A stretch of DNA of 64,000 nucleotides from Saccharopolyspora gloriosae (GCF_022828475.1 NZ_CP059557.1:6247470-6311469), one strand, 5' to 3'. Shown: positions 37,184 to 47,200, counted from the first letter of the stretch. Numbers and translations are program-made. The notes: generated by a model not told the origin, from the sequence alone.

Positions 37184-38397
37184 GACGGGTTTCCTCCAGC
37201 GGAGTCGGGAAAACCGGACACGACCGAGTAGCGGGCGGCGGCGGGCAGCGCGACGATCCGCTCCCCGTCCCGCCGGGCCAAGCCGAAATCGACGAGCACC
37301 GCGACGGCATCGGTGACCAGCCGCGCAGGTCCGTCCGCGTAGCGGTAGGTGCGCGCCGCGCCGGGCGATCGGTCCAGCACCGACTCCGCGTCCGCGCGCA
37401 GCTGCTCGGCGGTTCGGCCACGCGGGGACGTGCCCAGTGCATCCAGCAGGTGCAGCGCTGCCACCTTCGCGTTGTTGGCGTCGTCCGGGAACTTCGCGTC
37501 CGTCGCGAGCGCTTCCGGGTCGACCAGCAGCACGCCCTCCGCACGTTCCTCCAGCACAAAACCGCCCTGTTCGGCGGCTTTCCGCATGATCTGGCGCCCC
37601 GTCGGCGAGGTCACGTAGGCGTGCTGGGCTTCGGTCAGGTCCGCCCAATACACCACGGGATCGTCGAACAGCTTGCGCAGCACCGAATGCCGCAGCCACA
37701 GGTTGCGCTGCACCTCGGACACGCCCTGTTCGGCGTTGCCGTAGCGGGATTCGGCCAGCAGCGCGGCGACATCCCCGCCCGCCTCCTGCTCGGGCAGCTG
37801 CGACGCGCCGTTCGGCGCGGACAGCAACCGCATCAGCAACGTGGCGTCGACGCGGTAGAGCACCTTCGCCTCCGCGGAATCCACGAAGCTCTCGGTGCTG
37901 CCGTCCACCGACTCCAACACCCCGAACGATTCCAGGGCGCGCAGCACGTCCACAAAGGCCATCCGCTCCGAACGCATCGCCGTGTCGAACGCGGTCAGCA
38001 CCGGATCGGCCGCGGTGGCCTGCACGATCCGGTCCGCCAGCAGTCCGACCGTCGTCGCGGGTCCACCCAGCAGTTCCGCCGCCGCCACGCAGAACAGCGT
38101 GTAGCGGCGGCGGTCGAACGGTGCCTTGCTGGTGCGGTTTCGCCTGGCCGGGCGGGACGAATCGGGGTCGGAGCGCACTTTCGCCAGCCGCGCGTAGCCG
38201 AGCCGCGGCTCCACCGTCAGCGCCCAGCCGCAGTGGTAGTCGAACCAGCCGGTGAGCGTGTCCTTGCGGCGGCGCACCAGGTCGAAGGCGTCCGGATCGA
38301 CCTCGGCGCTGATCAGCGGGCGCGCCAGCAGCAGCCTGATGCCGCGCGCGAGGTCGGTGCGTTCCGCGATGACCAGCTGATTGGCGAGGTTGCTCAT
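37180..38397 (-). CDS. jetB: Wadjet type II JetB (TIGR02678/DUF2398)
   Basis: 405 residues from ATG 38397, four-base overlap with jetA. It matches the DUF2398/TIGR02678 pattern: an N-terminal winged-helix stretch (RGIRLLLARPLISAE), RRRYTLFCVAAAELLGGPATTVGLLADRI, VLRALESFGVLESVDGS and a C-terminal ALVDFGLARRDGERIVALP. It corresponds to the kite-type (MukE/MksE-like) subunit binding JetC. No enzymatic motif is expected. Confidence 0.88.
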   Translation of the reverse strand: MSNLANQLVIAERTDLARGIRLLLARPLISAEVDPDAFDLVRRRKDTLTGWFDYHCGWALTVEPRLGYARLAKVRSDPDSSRPARRNRTSKAPFDRRRYTLFCVAAAELLGGPATTVGLLADRIVQATAADPVLTAFDTAMRSERMAFVDVLRALESFGVLESVDGSTESFVDSAEAKVLYRVDATLLMRLLSAPNGASQLPEQEAGGDVAALLAESRYGNAEQGVSEVQRNLWLRHSVLRKLFDDPVVYWADLTEAQHAYVTSPTGRQIMRKAAEQGGFVLEERAEGVLLVDPEALATDAKFPDDANNAKVAALHLLDALGTSPRGRTAEQLRADAESVLDRSPGAARTYRYADGPARLVTDAVAVLVDFGLARRDGERIVALPAAARYSVVSGFPDSAGGNPS

Positions 38398-39941
38398 CGC
38401 GACGCCTCCGCGTTCGGCTCCGCGTCCCAGGGCTCGGTGAGCAGCCGCACGTTCACCGCGTAATCCGCGCCGCGCAACGTTCCCCGCGAGGTGCGCAGCT
38501 CCGCGGCGCGGCCATCTCCGGGATCCCGCAGCACGATCTCCACCCGCCCGTCCCCGGTGCAGGCCCGGCGCATCCCGGTGCTGTCCTCGCGAGTGGCCAG
38601 CGCTCTGCCGAGCAGATCCAGCAACCGGTCGAACACGCCCGGTTCCAACTCGCCGAACGAGGACAACCGGACCTCACCGCCGGTGGCTAGGCGTTGCCAG
38701 GCCGCTTCCAATTCGGCGCGTTCCCGCCGGGCGCGACTCGCGCGCAACGCGGCGACCTGCGCCACGTCCCGCACCTTCCCGGTGTTCGCGAACTTCTCGG
38801 TGCGCCCGTTGCTGCGCAGCAAGGCCGAGACCCGCACTCGCGGCGCCTGCGCCCACGGCGTGGACGGCGCGATCAGCTCCGGGTCCTCGTGCGCGAGGTG
38901 CGCGTGCCGCGCGGAACCGAGCCCGAAAGCCGCCGACCACAACCGATGCAGGTCCTCATCCCGGTCCGCGGTGGCGAACCACCTGGCGAGCTCCCGGAAA
39001 TCGGCGGCCGCACTGGACGAACGGCGGCGCGACTCGGTGATCCGGTCCAGCACCTGCAACAGCGCCACGATGGCCCGCCGAGCCACCGTGTGCAGCTGGT
39101 CGACGCGCGGCGTGCTCCCATCGGCCGGCCGGAACCAGGAACGAAGACCTTCCCAGCGCAACCGCCGGTGCTCCAGCCAATCCCGCTCGACGTGCTCTCC
39201 CGCCGTGGGCGGCAGATCGGCGCCGCGCAGCGCACGCAGCTGCAGGTCCTCGACACCGTGCGTCTCGACCCTGGTCAGCGCGGAGACGACCGCGTGGCAC
39301 CGCTGATCCAGGTTCGTCAGGAATTCCTGCAGGTAGGCCACGGTCGCGGCCTTCACCTCGTGGAACGTGGTCAGGTCGGCGCCCTCGGCCCGCAGCAGAC
39401 GCTGCAGTTCCCCGTTGAAGCTCTTCGTGTTGGTGCGCAGCGCCTCCAGGTGCCCTTCCAGTTCCTGCAACGTGCTGAACAGCCGCCGATCCGCCGAGCC
39501 GGGATCGTCGAGCAGTCCGGCGACTTCCGCGAGCCGATCGGCGATCGCGTCGAGCACCGCGGTCTGCAACGCGCCGGTCTCGCTGAGCACCCCGAGCGCG
39601 TGCCGCACTCCCGCGTAGGCGGCCTCGCCCATCTTCGTCAGCGAGTAGTGCAGGTTCCGCCGCTCGTATTCGGTGGCGGTGCGGTAGTTCTCCGCGTGGT
39701 TCTGGATGACGTCCAGCAGTCCCCATTCGGCGAGTTTCTTCAGTCGCTCGTCGAGGTCCTCGTCGGTGAGCGCGTCGAACCATCCCGCCGAACGCAACCT
39801 GCCCCGGATGTCGTCGATGCCGAGCGCCGTCTCCAGGCTCTCGTTGGCCTCACCGAACGTGCGGAGGATCGCCGAGTACACCTCGGCCTGAGCACCGACC
39901 GCGAAGCGGAACATGTCCGGCGGGACCCGCTGCGTCGACAC
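38394..39941 (-). CDS. jetA: Wadjet type II JetA (TIGR02677/DUF2397)
   Basis: 515 residues from GTG 39941, chosen because AAGGAGG lies six bases upstream; ATG 39914 is downstream and weaker, and the longer open frame to 40244 crosses a tandem repeat. It matches DUF2397: MFRFAVGAQAEVYSAILRTFGEANE, then YRTATEYERRNLHYSLTKMGEAAYAGV, a long helical middle and RRLSSFGELEPG-like C-terminal text. It is the kleisin-like (MukF/MksF) subunit of the complex. First gene of the jetABCD operon. Confidence 0.88.
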   Translation of the reverse strand: MSTQRVPPDMFRFAVGAQAEVYSAILRTFGEANESLETALGIDDIRGRLRSAGWFDALTDEDLDERLKKLAEWGLLDVIQNHAENYRTATEYERRNLHYSLTKMGEAAYAGVRHALGVLSETGALQTAVLDAIADRLAEVAGLLDDPGSADRRLFSTLQELEGHLEALRTNTKSFNGELQRLLRAEGADLTTFHEVKAATVAYLQEFLTNLDQRCHAVVSALTRVETHGVEDLQLRALRGADLPPTAGEHVERDWLEHRRLRWEGLRSWFRPADGSTPRVDQLHTVARRAIVALLQVLDRITESRRRSSSAAADFRELARWFATADRDEDLHRLWSAAFGLGSARHAHLAHEDPELIAPSTPWAQAPRVRVSALLRSNGRTEKFANTGKVRDVAQVAALRASRARRERAELEAAWQRLATGGEVRLSSFGELEPGVFDRLLDLLGRALATREDSTGMRRACTGDGRVEIVLRDPGDGRAAELRTSRGTLRGADYAVNVRLLTEPWDAEPNAEASR

Positions 39942-40481
39942 CCACGGCCTCCTTCCCCTCCAGAACCACTCTCCCACGGTAGAGGACACCCAGGTCGATG
40001 CGAACGGGTAGCGGGGGATCGGGGGGCCTGCGTAGGTGTCCGGGTGGCGGAGACTCAGCTGTCCTCGCGAGAAGACAGCTGAGAACCCGCGGGTGGTCGT
40101 TTTCTTGACGTGGGCTATGTGCTTCGCACATCCAGGCTCGGCTTCGCCGCAAGGCACGGCCTTCGGCCGCAGAGCTCGGCTTCGCCGCAAGGCACGGCCT
40201 TCGGCCGCAGGGCTCGGCTTCGCCGGTGATAGGAGGACGGTCACAAGGTCGTTCTGTACGGATTGCTGCGGGTCGTTCGGCTCGGGTGGTGACGAGCCGT
40301 GTGGTTACGAGGTTGCGGCAGGTTCAGCAGCCGTCCTCGTTGGGAACCGGCGGTGTCCGCATCAGGGGGGCGTTCGCGTGATATGTGCGGATGGGGATTC
40401 CGCGGGCGGGTTCGAAATGATGACATCGAATTCGGCGGGAAACGCCGACCGTCGGAATGCGCGCTCCGGCGGTCGGCGCAC
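39942..40481. other. Intergenic region upstream of jetABCD
   Basis: 540 bases with no supported gene; holds the 38-bp tandem repeat and presumably the jetABCD promoter. Open frames crossing it are read through the repeat and lack start signals. Confidence 0.5.
40136..40225. repeat. 38-bp tandem hairpin repeat upstream of jetA
   Basis: Two full units (40136-40173 and 40174-40211) and a third partial one to about 40225. Each unit contains two small hairpins, CGGCTTCGCCG and CGGCCTTCGGCCG. The region lies between jetA and the unknown operon at 40482, in the jetABCD upstream region. Confidence 0.85.
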
Positions 40482-40730
40482 TCAGCGCACTCCACGTCCC
40501 GCGTTCGCCTTGAGCCATTTGCGGGCCTGCACCCGGACGTCCTGATCGTCTATCCAGTCGATGCCGACCGGGACGCAATCGATCAGGTTGTCGTCGCTGT
40601 GCGAACCGCGCGCGTCCCCGCGATGCACGGTGATCATCCCGGAACCGCGCCCCCAGCGGAACGTGTAGGCCTCCCGCGCAGAGACGCGTTCGAAATGCCA
40701 GGTCATCGGCAGGTGCTTCTTGCTGTTCAT
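40482..40730 (-). CDS. Hypothetical protein, second gene of a two-gene operon
   Basis: 82 residues from ATG 40730, with GGAGG six bases upstream and a four-base overlap with the upstream gene's stop. The text (MTWHFERVSAREAYTFRWG, MITVHRGDARG, DNLIDCVPVGIDWIDDQDVRVQARKWLKAN) reads as a compact soluble protein with no recognised family. Strong start signals and coupling argue that it is real. Confidence 0.65.
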   Translation of the reverse strand: MNSKKHLPMTWHFERVSAREAYTFRWGRGSGMITVHRGDARGSHSDDNLIDCVPVGIDWIDDQDVRVQARKWLKANAGRGVR

Positions 40731-41290
40731 CGCCCACCTCCGTGAGCGCGGGAGCCGCGCGATGGTCCCGAGTTCGGCACGCAACCGCCGACGCGAGGCC
40801 GCGGAATCCGAGCCCGCAGGTCGGGCCGAGCCGAATCCTCAGGTGGATCCGAATCCCCTGGTGACCCCGAATGCCCTGGTGCCGCCGAGCCGCCCGGCTC
40901 CGAAGCCGCGTCGACCCCGGAACGGCGCTGAACTCGGTGAATGAGGCGCGGAACGCCGAAGTGCACCGGAAAGCCCGCCGCCATCGGGGATCCGCGAGCC
41001 CCGTGCGCGGGCAGCGCGAGCAACGCGAGCACCACCTCGTCCACCGGCCCGTCCCGCCGCCATAACGCGGGCGGATCGGGAAGTTCCAGGTCCGCCACTC
41101 GATATCGGGCCGCGACCGCGTCATCGGCCGCGTAGGTGAGAAACGTGTCCATCACCCCGTTCTCCACGCGGAACCCTTGCAGCACGAACTCGTCTTCCCG
41201 CCCGGTGGGCAGGTGCCGGAAACGGAACCCCGCGTGGACGCTGGCTCGAATCGCCGCCAAGTGCGAATGAAAGAGCGCGTCAAAGTCCAC
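40727..41290 (-). CDS. Hypothetical protein, first gene of a two-gene operon
   Basis: 187 residues from GTG 41290 (MDFDALFHSHLAAIRASV). The first 110 residues look folded (GFRFRHLPTGREDEFVLQGFRVENGVMDTF, DEVVLALLALPAHG); the last 60 are Pro/Gly/Ser/Arg-rich and low in complexity, encoding GHSGSPGDSDPPEDSARP. No domain is recognised. It ends in an ATGA overlap with the 82-residue gene, so the two products probably act together. Confidence 0.6.
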   Translation of the reverse strand: MDFDALFHSHLAAIRASVHAGFRFRHLPTGREDEFVLQGFRVENGVMDTFLTYAADDAVAARYRVADLELPDPPALWRRDGPVDEVVLALLALPAHGARGSPMAAGFPVHFGVPRLIHRVQRRSGVDAASEPGGSAAPGHSGSPGDSDPPEDSARPDLRARIPRPRVGGCVPNSGPSRGSRAHGGGR

Positions 41291-42136
41291 AGTGGCCGCC
41301 TTTCGTCGGATCGTCTTACCTGAAGCGGAAAATCACCTGGCACAACGCGGTACGCCTCCCAAGAAGATCTTGGGTGGACAGCCGATCCTGCTCGTTTCAG
41401 GTGATCTTGAGAAGTGGAAGTAGTCGACCACAGGCCGCTATTAAAGAATGTTAGCCGCACGATAACGACGCGCGCACTCTTTCAATTGGGTGAATATCCG
41501 ACGGAGGAACGCCCCCCGACTTCCTTGCTTTCGTCCACAACGGACGGTATTCCACAAGTGGCCTAACCAGCCCGAATCCGGCGCAGCCCCCTTGAAAAGT
41601 GCCGATATGGCAACGAAAAGGCGACCACGGCGTTCGGCGGCGCTCCGTGCCGCGCACCGGCAAATCGCGACCGTCCGGATCGATCCGCGCCCCGCCGACG
41701 CGAAGATCCACTAGCCACGGTGGACAGTCCCAGCGAACAGGCCCGCACCCAACGAACATCCAGGGCGAAAAACCCTGCTACACCAAGGCTTTCCACCTGC
41801 CCGGAAAACACCGGGCGGTACGTCTCTCGTGGCCCGGCGACGGTCGCTGTCACTGGTACCAGCACTGGCACTGGAACCGGCACGGGAACGCGCGCGGGCA
41901 GCACCGGAGAACACGCGCGAACCCGCCTGATTTCCCCGCTGCGGCCCCACCGCCCGCCTCGCCCCACCGGATTGCCCATGCGCCCCGCACAACGGCGAGC
42001 GCGCCGCTGAGCGGGAAAATCGCTCCAACGGCGCGCTCGCCAGGAAATCTTCAGTTGTGCCACCGCCACCGGCCGACCCTGCGCCCGCCGGAATTCCCGG
42101 TCACCGGCGCGAAAACCGGTCACCCGGAGCGCGGGC
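41291..42136. other. 846-bp region without a supported gene
   Basis: Upstream of the unknown operon and downstream of the conservon GTPase. Its first half (to about 41580) is lower in GC and probably holds the operon's promoter. A short basic ORF at 41607-41714 (MATKRRPRRSAALRAAHRQ) cannot be confirmed. The CACTGG-type short repeats near 41850-41890 are low complexity. Confidence 0.45.
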
Positions 42137-42801
42137 TCACCGCAGCGGCTGCTGCCCGCCCTGCGGCTGGCCGCCCTGCTGCTGGCCGCCCTGCTGCTGC
42201 CAGTGCCGCATCGCGTGCTGCACCAAAGCGATCAGCGCCTGCTTGGTGGACTGCTGATCCCGGGCATCGCACGGTCCGATCGGCACGTGCGGGCCGATCG
42301 CCATCGCCTCCCGGATCTCCTCCATGCGGTGCTGCAGATCGCCGTTGAAAGCGTTCACCGCGATCAGATACGGCAAGCCGCGATCCTCGAAGAAGTCCAC
42401 TGCGGAGAACGAATCCGCCAGCCTGCGGGTGTCGACCAGAACGACCGCGCCGATCGCGCCTTTGACGAGGTCATCCCACATGAACCAGAAACGCTGCTGC
42501 CCGGGGGTGCCGAACAGGTACAGGATCAGGTCCGAATCCAGCGAGATCCGGCCGAAGTCCATCGCGACCGTCGTACTGGTCTTGTCCGGTGTGGCCGCGA
42601 GGTCGTCAACGCCCGCGCTGGCCTCCGTCATCACTGCCTCGGTGGTCAGCGGGACGATCTCGGAAACGGAACCGACGAACGTCGTCTTCCCGACACCGAA
42701 GCCGCCCGCGACGACGATCTTCGCCGAGGTGGTGGCACCGCGCTGGGGGGCAACCGGCCCCGAGCGCCTCCTTGGGGAGCTCTAAAGCCGACGGAGTCCA
42801 C
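42137..42801 (-). CDS. cvnD: Conservon small GTPase (CvnD-like), frameshifted near its 5' end
   Basis: The conserved body reads ATTSAKIVVAGGFGVGKTTFVGSV (P-loop GGFGVGKT), TTVAMDFGRI, LYLFGTPGQQRFWFMW (G3) and AVNAFNGDLQ, a Ras/Rab-like ATP-GTP-binding family member, with a Gln/Gly tail. The family start is GTG 42801, GTG GAC TCC GTC, overlapping the DUF742 stop. That frame does not join the P-loop frame: a run of six G at 42745-42750 appears one base short; seven would give RLPPQRGATTSAKI. No start codon exists in the P-loop frame before the motif. Sequencing error or a true frameshift mutation both fit. Confidence 0.85.
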
Positions 42802-43618
42802 TCAATACCCTTTCCATCAACAACAGGTGTGGTGCGCTACCGCTTTCGGTGACCGTCTGGTGCACGGTCACCATCCCCAGTTCCGCCATGTCGGCCAGCA
42901 ACACCCTAGCCACCCCGATCGGAACGGAAAGCAGCGCTCCGACTTCGGCTACCGACCTGGGATGCCGACACAGTTCGGCGATCGACTCGTGTTCCATCCG
43001 CCCGGCCGAGCCGGATCGGAAGGTCTCACTCGTCGACACGAGCGTTTCCATTTGCAGCTCGTAGTTCGACCTGGTCCGACCGCCGGTCCAGGTGTACGAG
43101 CGAATGGCCGCGGGGACTTCGCCCGAAGGCTCTGGTTCGGGGCCGCCCGGAGCATCGAACGCCCCCCTGGACTGTCCGCTCACCGGGTTCCCTCCCCCCC
43201 AATCGGGCCTGCCCGCGGTCGTCCCCCCCGCGTTCCACGGAGCCGGATCTCCGGCCCGCGAATCGAAATCCGCATGGTCCCCCCAACCTTCGTCCGGGTC
43301 GCGGTACGACGGCGCCTGCGTTTCCCACTCCAAATCCGGAGAGTCGAACGGATCCCGCCGGTCGAACGCGTCCGCCGGCGGCCGAGCCGTGGGCCGCCGA
43401 GCTTGCGGATAGCCGGGCGGGGGCAGCGACGCGCCCGCATCCCCCTGCTGTCCCGCATCCTGCTCGGCAGCCGACTCCTCCACCGGATCCCCCTTCTTCT
43501 TGCGGCCGCGCCTTCCCCGGCCGCTGTCGAAGGTGAATCCGTTCATCACGTCGGCGAAGGTGTTCGCGTCCGGCTCGTCCCGTCTTCGGTCCTGCTCGCC
43601 GAACTCCGACTCGCTCAT
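42782..43618 (-). CDS. cvnC: Conservon DUF742 protein (CvnC-like)
   Basis: 278 residues. The N-terminal 160 residues are acidic, Pro/Gly-rich and disordered. DUF742 occupies about 168-278: RSYTWTGGRTRSNYELQMETLVS, CRHPRSVAEVGALLSVPIGVARVLLADMAELGMVTVH and the C-terminal RVLSGLRRL. It carries a winged-helix-like fold and works with the histidine-kinase, roadblock and GTPase of the conservon as a membrane-associated signalling complex. Its stop overlaps the GTPase start by 20 bases. Confidence 0.9.
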   Translation of the reverse strand: MSESEFGEQDRRRDEPDANTFADVMNGFTFDSGRGRRGRKKKGDPVEESAAEQDAGQQGDAGASLPPPGYPQARRPTARPPADAFDRRDPFDSPDLEWETQAPSYRDPDEGWGDHADFDSRAGDPAPWNAGGTTAGRPDWGGGNPVSGQSRGAFDAPGGPEPEPSGEVPAAIRSYTWTGGRTRSNYELQMETLVSTSETFRSGSAGRMEHESIAELCRHPRSVAEVGALLSVPIGVARVLLADMAELGMVTVHQTVTESGSAPHLLLMERVLSGLRRL

Positions 43619-43622
43619 CGGG

Positions 43623-44069
43623 TCACCTCACCGCGGCCGGGCGCGAGAACGGATTTCCCGCGCCCTGCAACTGGTGTCGCAACTCCGGGGTGAGGATCTG
43701 CCCGACGCGCTCCACCAGCATGGCCATCTCGTACGCGATCAGGCCCATGTCGCAATGCGGCGCGGCCAACGCCGTCATGCAGGACCCGTCACTGATGCCC
43801 ATCTGGATCAGCGTGCCGTACTGCATCTCCACGATGGTCTCGGTGACCTCACCGGCCTCGAAGCACTTCGCGGCTCCGTTGGTGAGACTGAGCAGACCGG
43901 ACGAGACAGCCGCGAGCTGCTCGGCGCGGTCCTGGGGCAGGTTGGACGAAGCGGTCAGCAGCAGTCCATCCGCGGACACCACGATCGCGTGCGCCACGCC
44001 GGCGACCCGCTGGGTGAAGTCCGTGACCAGCCACCCGAACCGCCGGGACATCGTCTCCTGGGGAGTCAT
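43623..44069 (-). CDS. cvnB: Conservon roadblock/LC7 protein (CvnB-like)
   Basis: 148 residues from ATG 44069, with AGGAGG ideally placed. The roadblock/LC7 fold is recognisable: FGWLVTDFTQRVAGVAHAIVVSADGLLL, QLAAVSSGLLSLTNGAA, TLIQMGISDGSCMTALAAP and GLIAYEMAMLVERVG. In conservons it dimerises and interacts with the kinase and GTPase. It starts 165 bases after the kinase stop and four bases from the DUF742 start, within one operon. Confidence 0.92.
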   Translation of the reverse strand: MTPQETMSRRFGWLVTDFTQRVAGVAHAIVVSADGLLLTASSNLPQDRAEQLAAVSSGLLSLTNGAAKCFEAGEVTETIVEMQYGTLIQMGISDGSCMTALAAPHCDMGLIAYEMAMLVERVGQILTPELRHQLQGAGNPFSRPAAVR

Positions 44070-44233
44070 GCAACCTCCTGGCTTGTGGTCGTGGAGTCGC
44101 CGATGTCGGGTCCGGACGACTCCATGTTGCCGAATCGGTGGAACCGGGCGCGGTCTGCCGCGCCCTCAGTGGCCTGGCTAGAACCCCTTCGGTCGTCGAG
44201 ACTCATCCGCAGCCGAGCAACGCATGCGTCCTC

Positions 44234-47200
44234 CTACGATTCGTCCGGCAGCCGGTGCCTGCCACGCTCGACACCGGACTGGAAACTCGACAACCTGCCG
44301 CGCAACGCACTCGCGTCCCGCTCGAAGCGCTGGCCTTCCGGCCTGGCCGGGCCGCCGCCCGCGCTGCCGGGGGCCAGCTGGGCCTTCGGAGTGCGCCGGG
44401 GCAGGCCGGATTCGGTGAACGAGGTGGGGTTCGAGGTCGTCGCGGCCTCGACCTGCTTCCAGGATTCGTCGGTGGCGAAACTCCAACCGCCGTTCCCGTT
44501 CCCGTTGCCGTTCGCCGGAGCCGAGTCGCCGTTGCCCGCCGAGTCGGTGATCCAGCTGGAACTCCCGTTGCCCTGCGCCGCTGCCTGCTCGGCCGTGTGA
44601 TCGGCCGCATCGGCGGAAGGCCCGGCATTGTCCTGCGACGACGTCATGGGGCCTTTCCTCCCGAATCGCAGGCCGCCTTGCAGGTCGGCCAGTCTGCGGC
44701 TCAGCTCCTGCGGGCTGCGCTCGGCGGGCACGCCCGCGACGGCGGCGATCGACCCCGTGTCGCCGGTCGTATCCGCCTGCTCGCGGTCTTGCTCGTCGAG
44801 CTCACCGATACCGAGCGGATCGTTCGCATCGACGTGCACCGTCGACCGGTCGCGGGATTCGCGCCGCGGCAGGCCGGATTCCGTGAAGCCGGAACCCTCG
44901 GCGGAATCCGCTTCCGCGGCGGCCGCCTCGGCCTCGGCCTCCTCCGCGGAATCCGCGGTGAACGACCAGGAACCGCTGTCCATGATGGACGTCGCCTGCT
45001 CGTCGCCGGGCCAGCTCTGCCCGTCCGCGGCCGAGCCGTCCGAAGGCGCCTCATCGCCCGCGATCGGCTGGAACCACTGGGTGGAGACCTCTTCGAAGAT
45101 CGGTGACGGCCCGTCGTCCGAAGCGGGCCGGTCCTCGATCGCGGGCGGCCACGCCAGATCCGACGAGGTCCAGTCCGCGGAGAAGTCGTAGGAATCCGCC
45201 TGTTCCGGGATGTCCGCCGGCATGAACAGGCTGCCTGCGGGCTCGCTCGACGACGCCGAGTCGTCGCGCTGCGAGGACGGCCCCACCAGTCCGGCGGCCG
45301 GTTCCCGCTTCGGCAGCGGAGAACTCGTCAGGCCGTCACCGGACGCGGTGAGGAATCCGGTGTTGAACGTGTTCTGCCCACCGGAGTCGGATTCCGCCGT
45401 GCTGAAGCCGGTTTCCGCCGCCGTGCCGAAGCCCGTCTCAGCCGTGCTGAAGCCGGTCTCACCGGCGCTGAAGCCCGTCTCACCAGTGCTGAAGCCCGTC
45501 TCGGCGGTGCTGAAACCGGTCTCGGCGGTGCTGAAACCGGTCTCACCGCCGCCCGCGCCCCACACGAAGCCGGTGTCGTCGGGCTGCTGCGCCGCGGAGT
45601 CCGCGAACGATTGCGCCGCCTGCGGACCCGTCCCGAACGATCCGGAAGTGGGCAGGTCGTGGTGCGCGACGCCGTTGCGCTGCCCGCCCATCGCCGGGGC
45701 GGGCGGCGCCGCGGGCGCGGCCGCGACGACGTGCTCGGCGGGCACGACCACAGTGGCCCGCACGCCGTCCACATCGGGTCCACCGTGCAGCCGCACGTTC
45801 ACGCCGTGGCGCAACGCGAGCCGGGCCACGACGAACAGGCCCATCCGGCGCGAGGTGGCCAGGTCGTTCTCGTCGACCCTGGACAACCGATCGTTGGCCG
45901 CGGCGAGTTCCTGGTCGCCCATCCCGATGCCCTCATCGAGCACGTCAATGGTGATCGACCCGTCGCCCGCCTGGTAGCTGGAGACGGTGACCGAGGTGTC
46001 CGGCGCGGAGAAGTTCGCGGCGTTGTCCATCAGCTCGGCCATCAGGCGCACCAGGTCGCTGGCCGCGTGCCCCAGCAACCGCACCTGCGGCGGCGGCTGC
46101 ACGATCACCCGCGGGTACTGCTCGATCTCGGAGACCGCCGCGCGGAGCATGTCGCCCAGCTCGGTGGGCCGGACGAACCGTCGCGCCAGGTCGCTGCCGG
46201 AGAGCACCATCAGGTTCTCGTTGTTCCGGCGCATTCGGGTCGCCAGGTGGTCCAGCTGGAACAGCCTGGACAACTGGTCCGGGTCCTCTTCGTCCTGCTC
46301 CAGCTGCTCGAACAGGCGGAGCTGGCGCTCCAGCAGGCCCTGGCTTCGGCGGGAGACGCCGACGAACGACTCGCTGTAGCCGTGCCGCAGCGAAGCCTGC
46401 TCGGCGGCGAGCCGCAGCGCCTGGCGCTGCACCTCGTCGAAGGCGCGGGCGACCTGCCCGACCTCTTCCGTGGTCCGCACCGGCAGCGGCGGCAGGTCGT
46501 TGACCTCTTCACCGGCACGGATGCCGGCGACCGCTTCCGGCAGGTCGTGCTGAGCCGCGTCCAGCGCGCCGTGTCGAAGCATGCGCAGCGAACTGAGCAG
46601 CTGCCGGGTGATCGCGGTGATGACGGCGGCGGCGACGAGCAGCGAGGCCAGCAGCAGCGCCGAGTCCCAGCCCGCCGCGTTGCCCGCGTCCTCGCGCAGC
46701 GTGGAGGCTCCGGCGCGGACCTCGTCGGCGAGGTCGTTGTGGCCGTCGTCGATGAGCACGACGACCTGGTCGGAGATGCCGTTCCACTGCTCGGGAGTGG
46801 CGGGGAACGGGCCACCGCTCATCCCGGCCATCAGGATCTGCGTGAGCATCGTGTTGCGCTGCACGATCTCCGGCCCCTGGGTGGTCTGGTCCAGGCGTTC
46901 CTGCCAGCGCCGGGCGACCGTGGCGCGCGCGTCGGCGATCTTGGAGATCAGCCGGGCGCGAGATCCTTGCAGCGCGTCGACGGACTGCGGTGCGAGCTGG
47001 CCCTGGGAGAGCCCGCTGAGCACCCAGGACTGCTGGAGCCGGACCTCCTCCATCATGGAGAGCATGTCCTGCAGCGCCGATGCGGTACTGGCCAGCGTCG
47101 GCTCGGACACGGTGCTCGTCAGCGCGCGGTCCAGGGACAGCACCGTGGTGATCGCCGAGCTGTAGGCGTTGATGGTGTCCGGTGTCGACAGTGATTCCCG

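Noticed and set aside
42782-42784. Stop-codon readthrough from DUF742 into the GTPase, since both are in the same frame
   Set aside because: The family start GTG 42801 exists in another frame and one missing G in a homopolymer explains the break more simply; readthrough is not needed.
45611-47194. 527-codon plus-strand ORF within the conservon kinase
   Set aside because: Shadow of the kinase gene; no family signature and no start signals.
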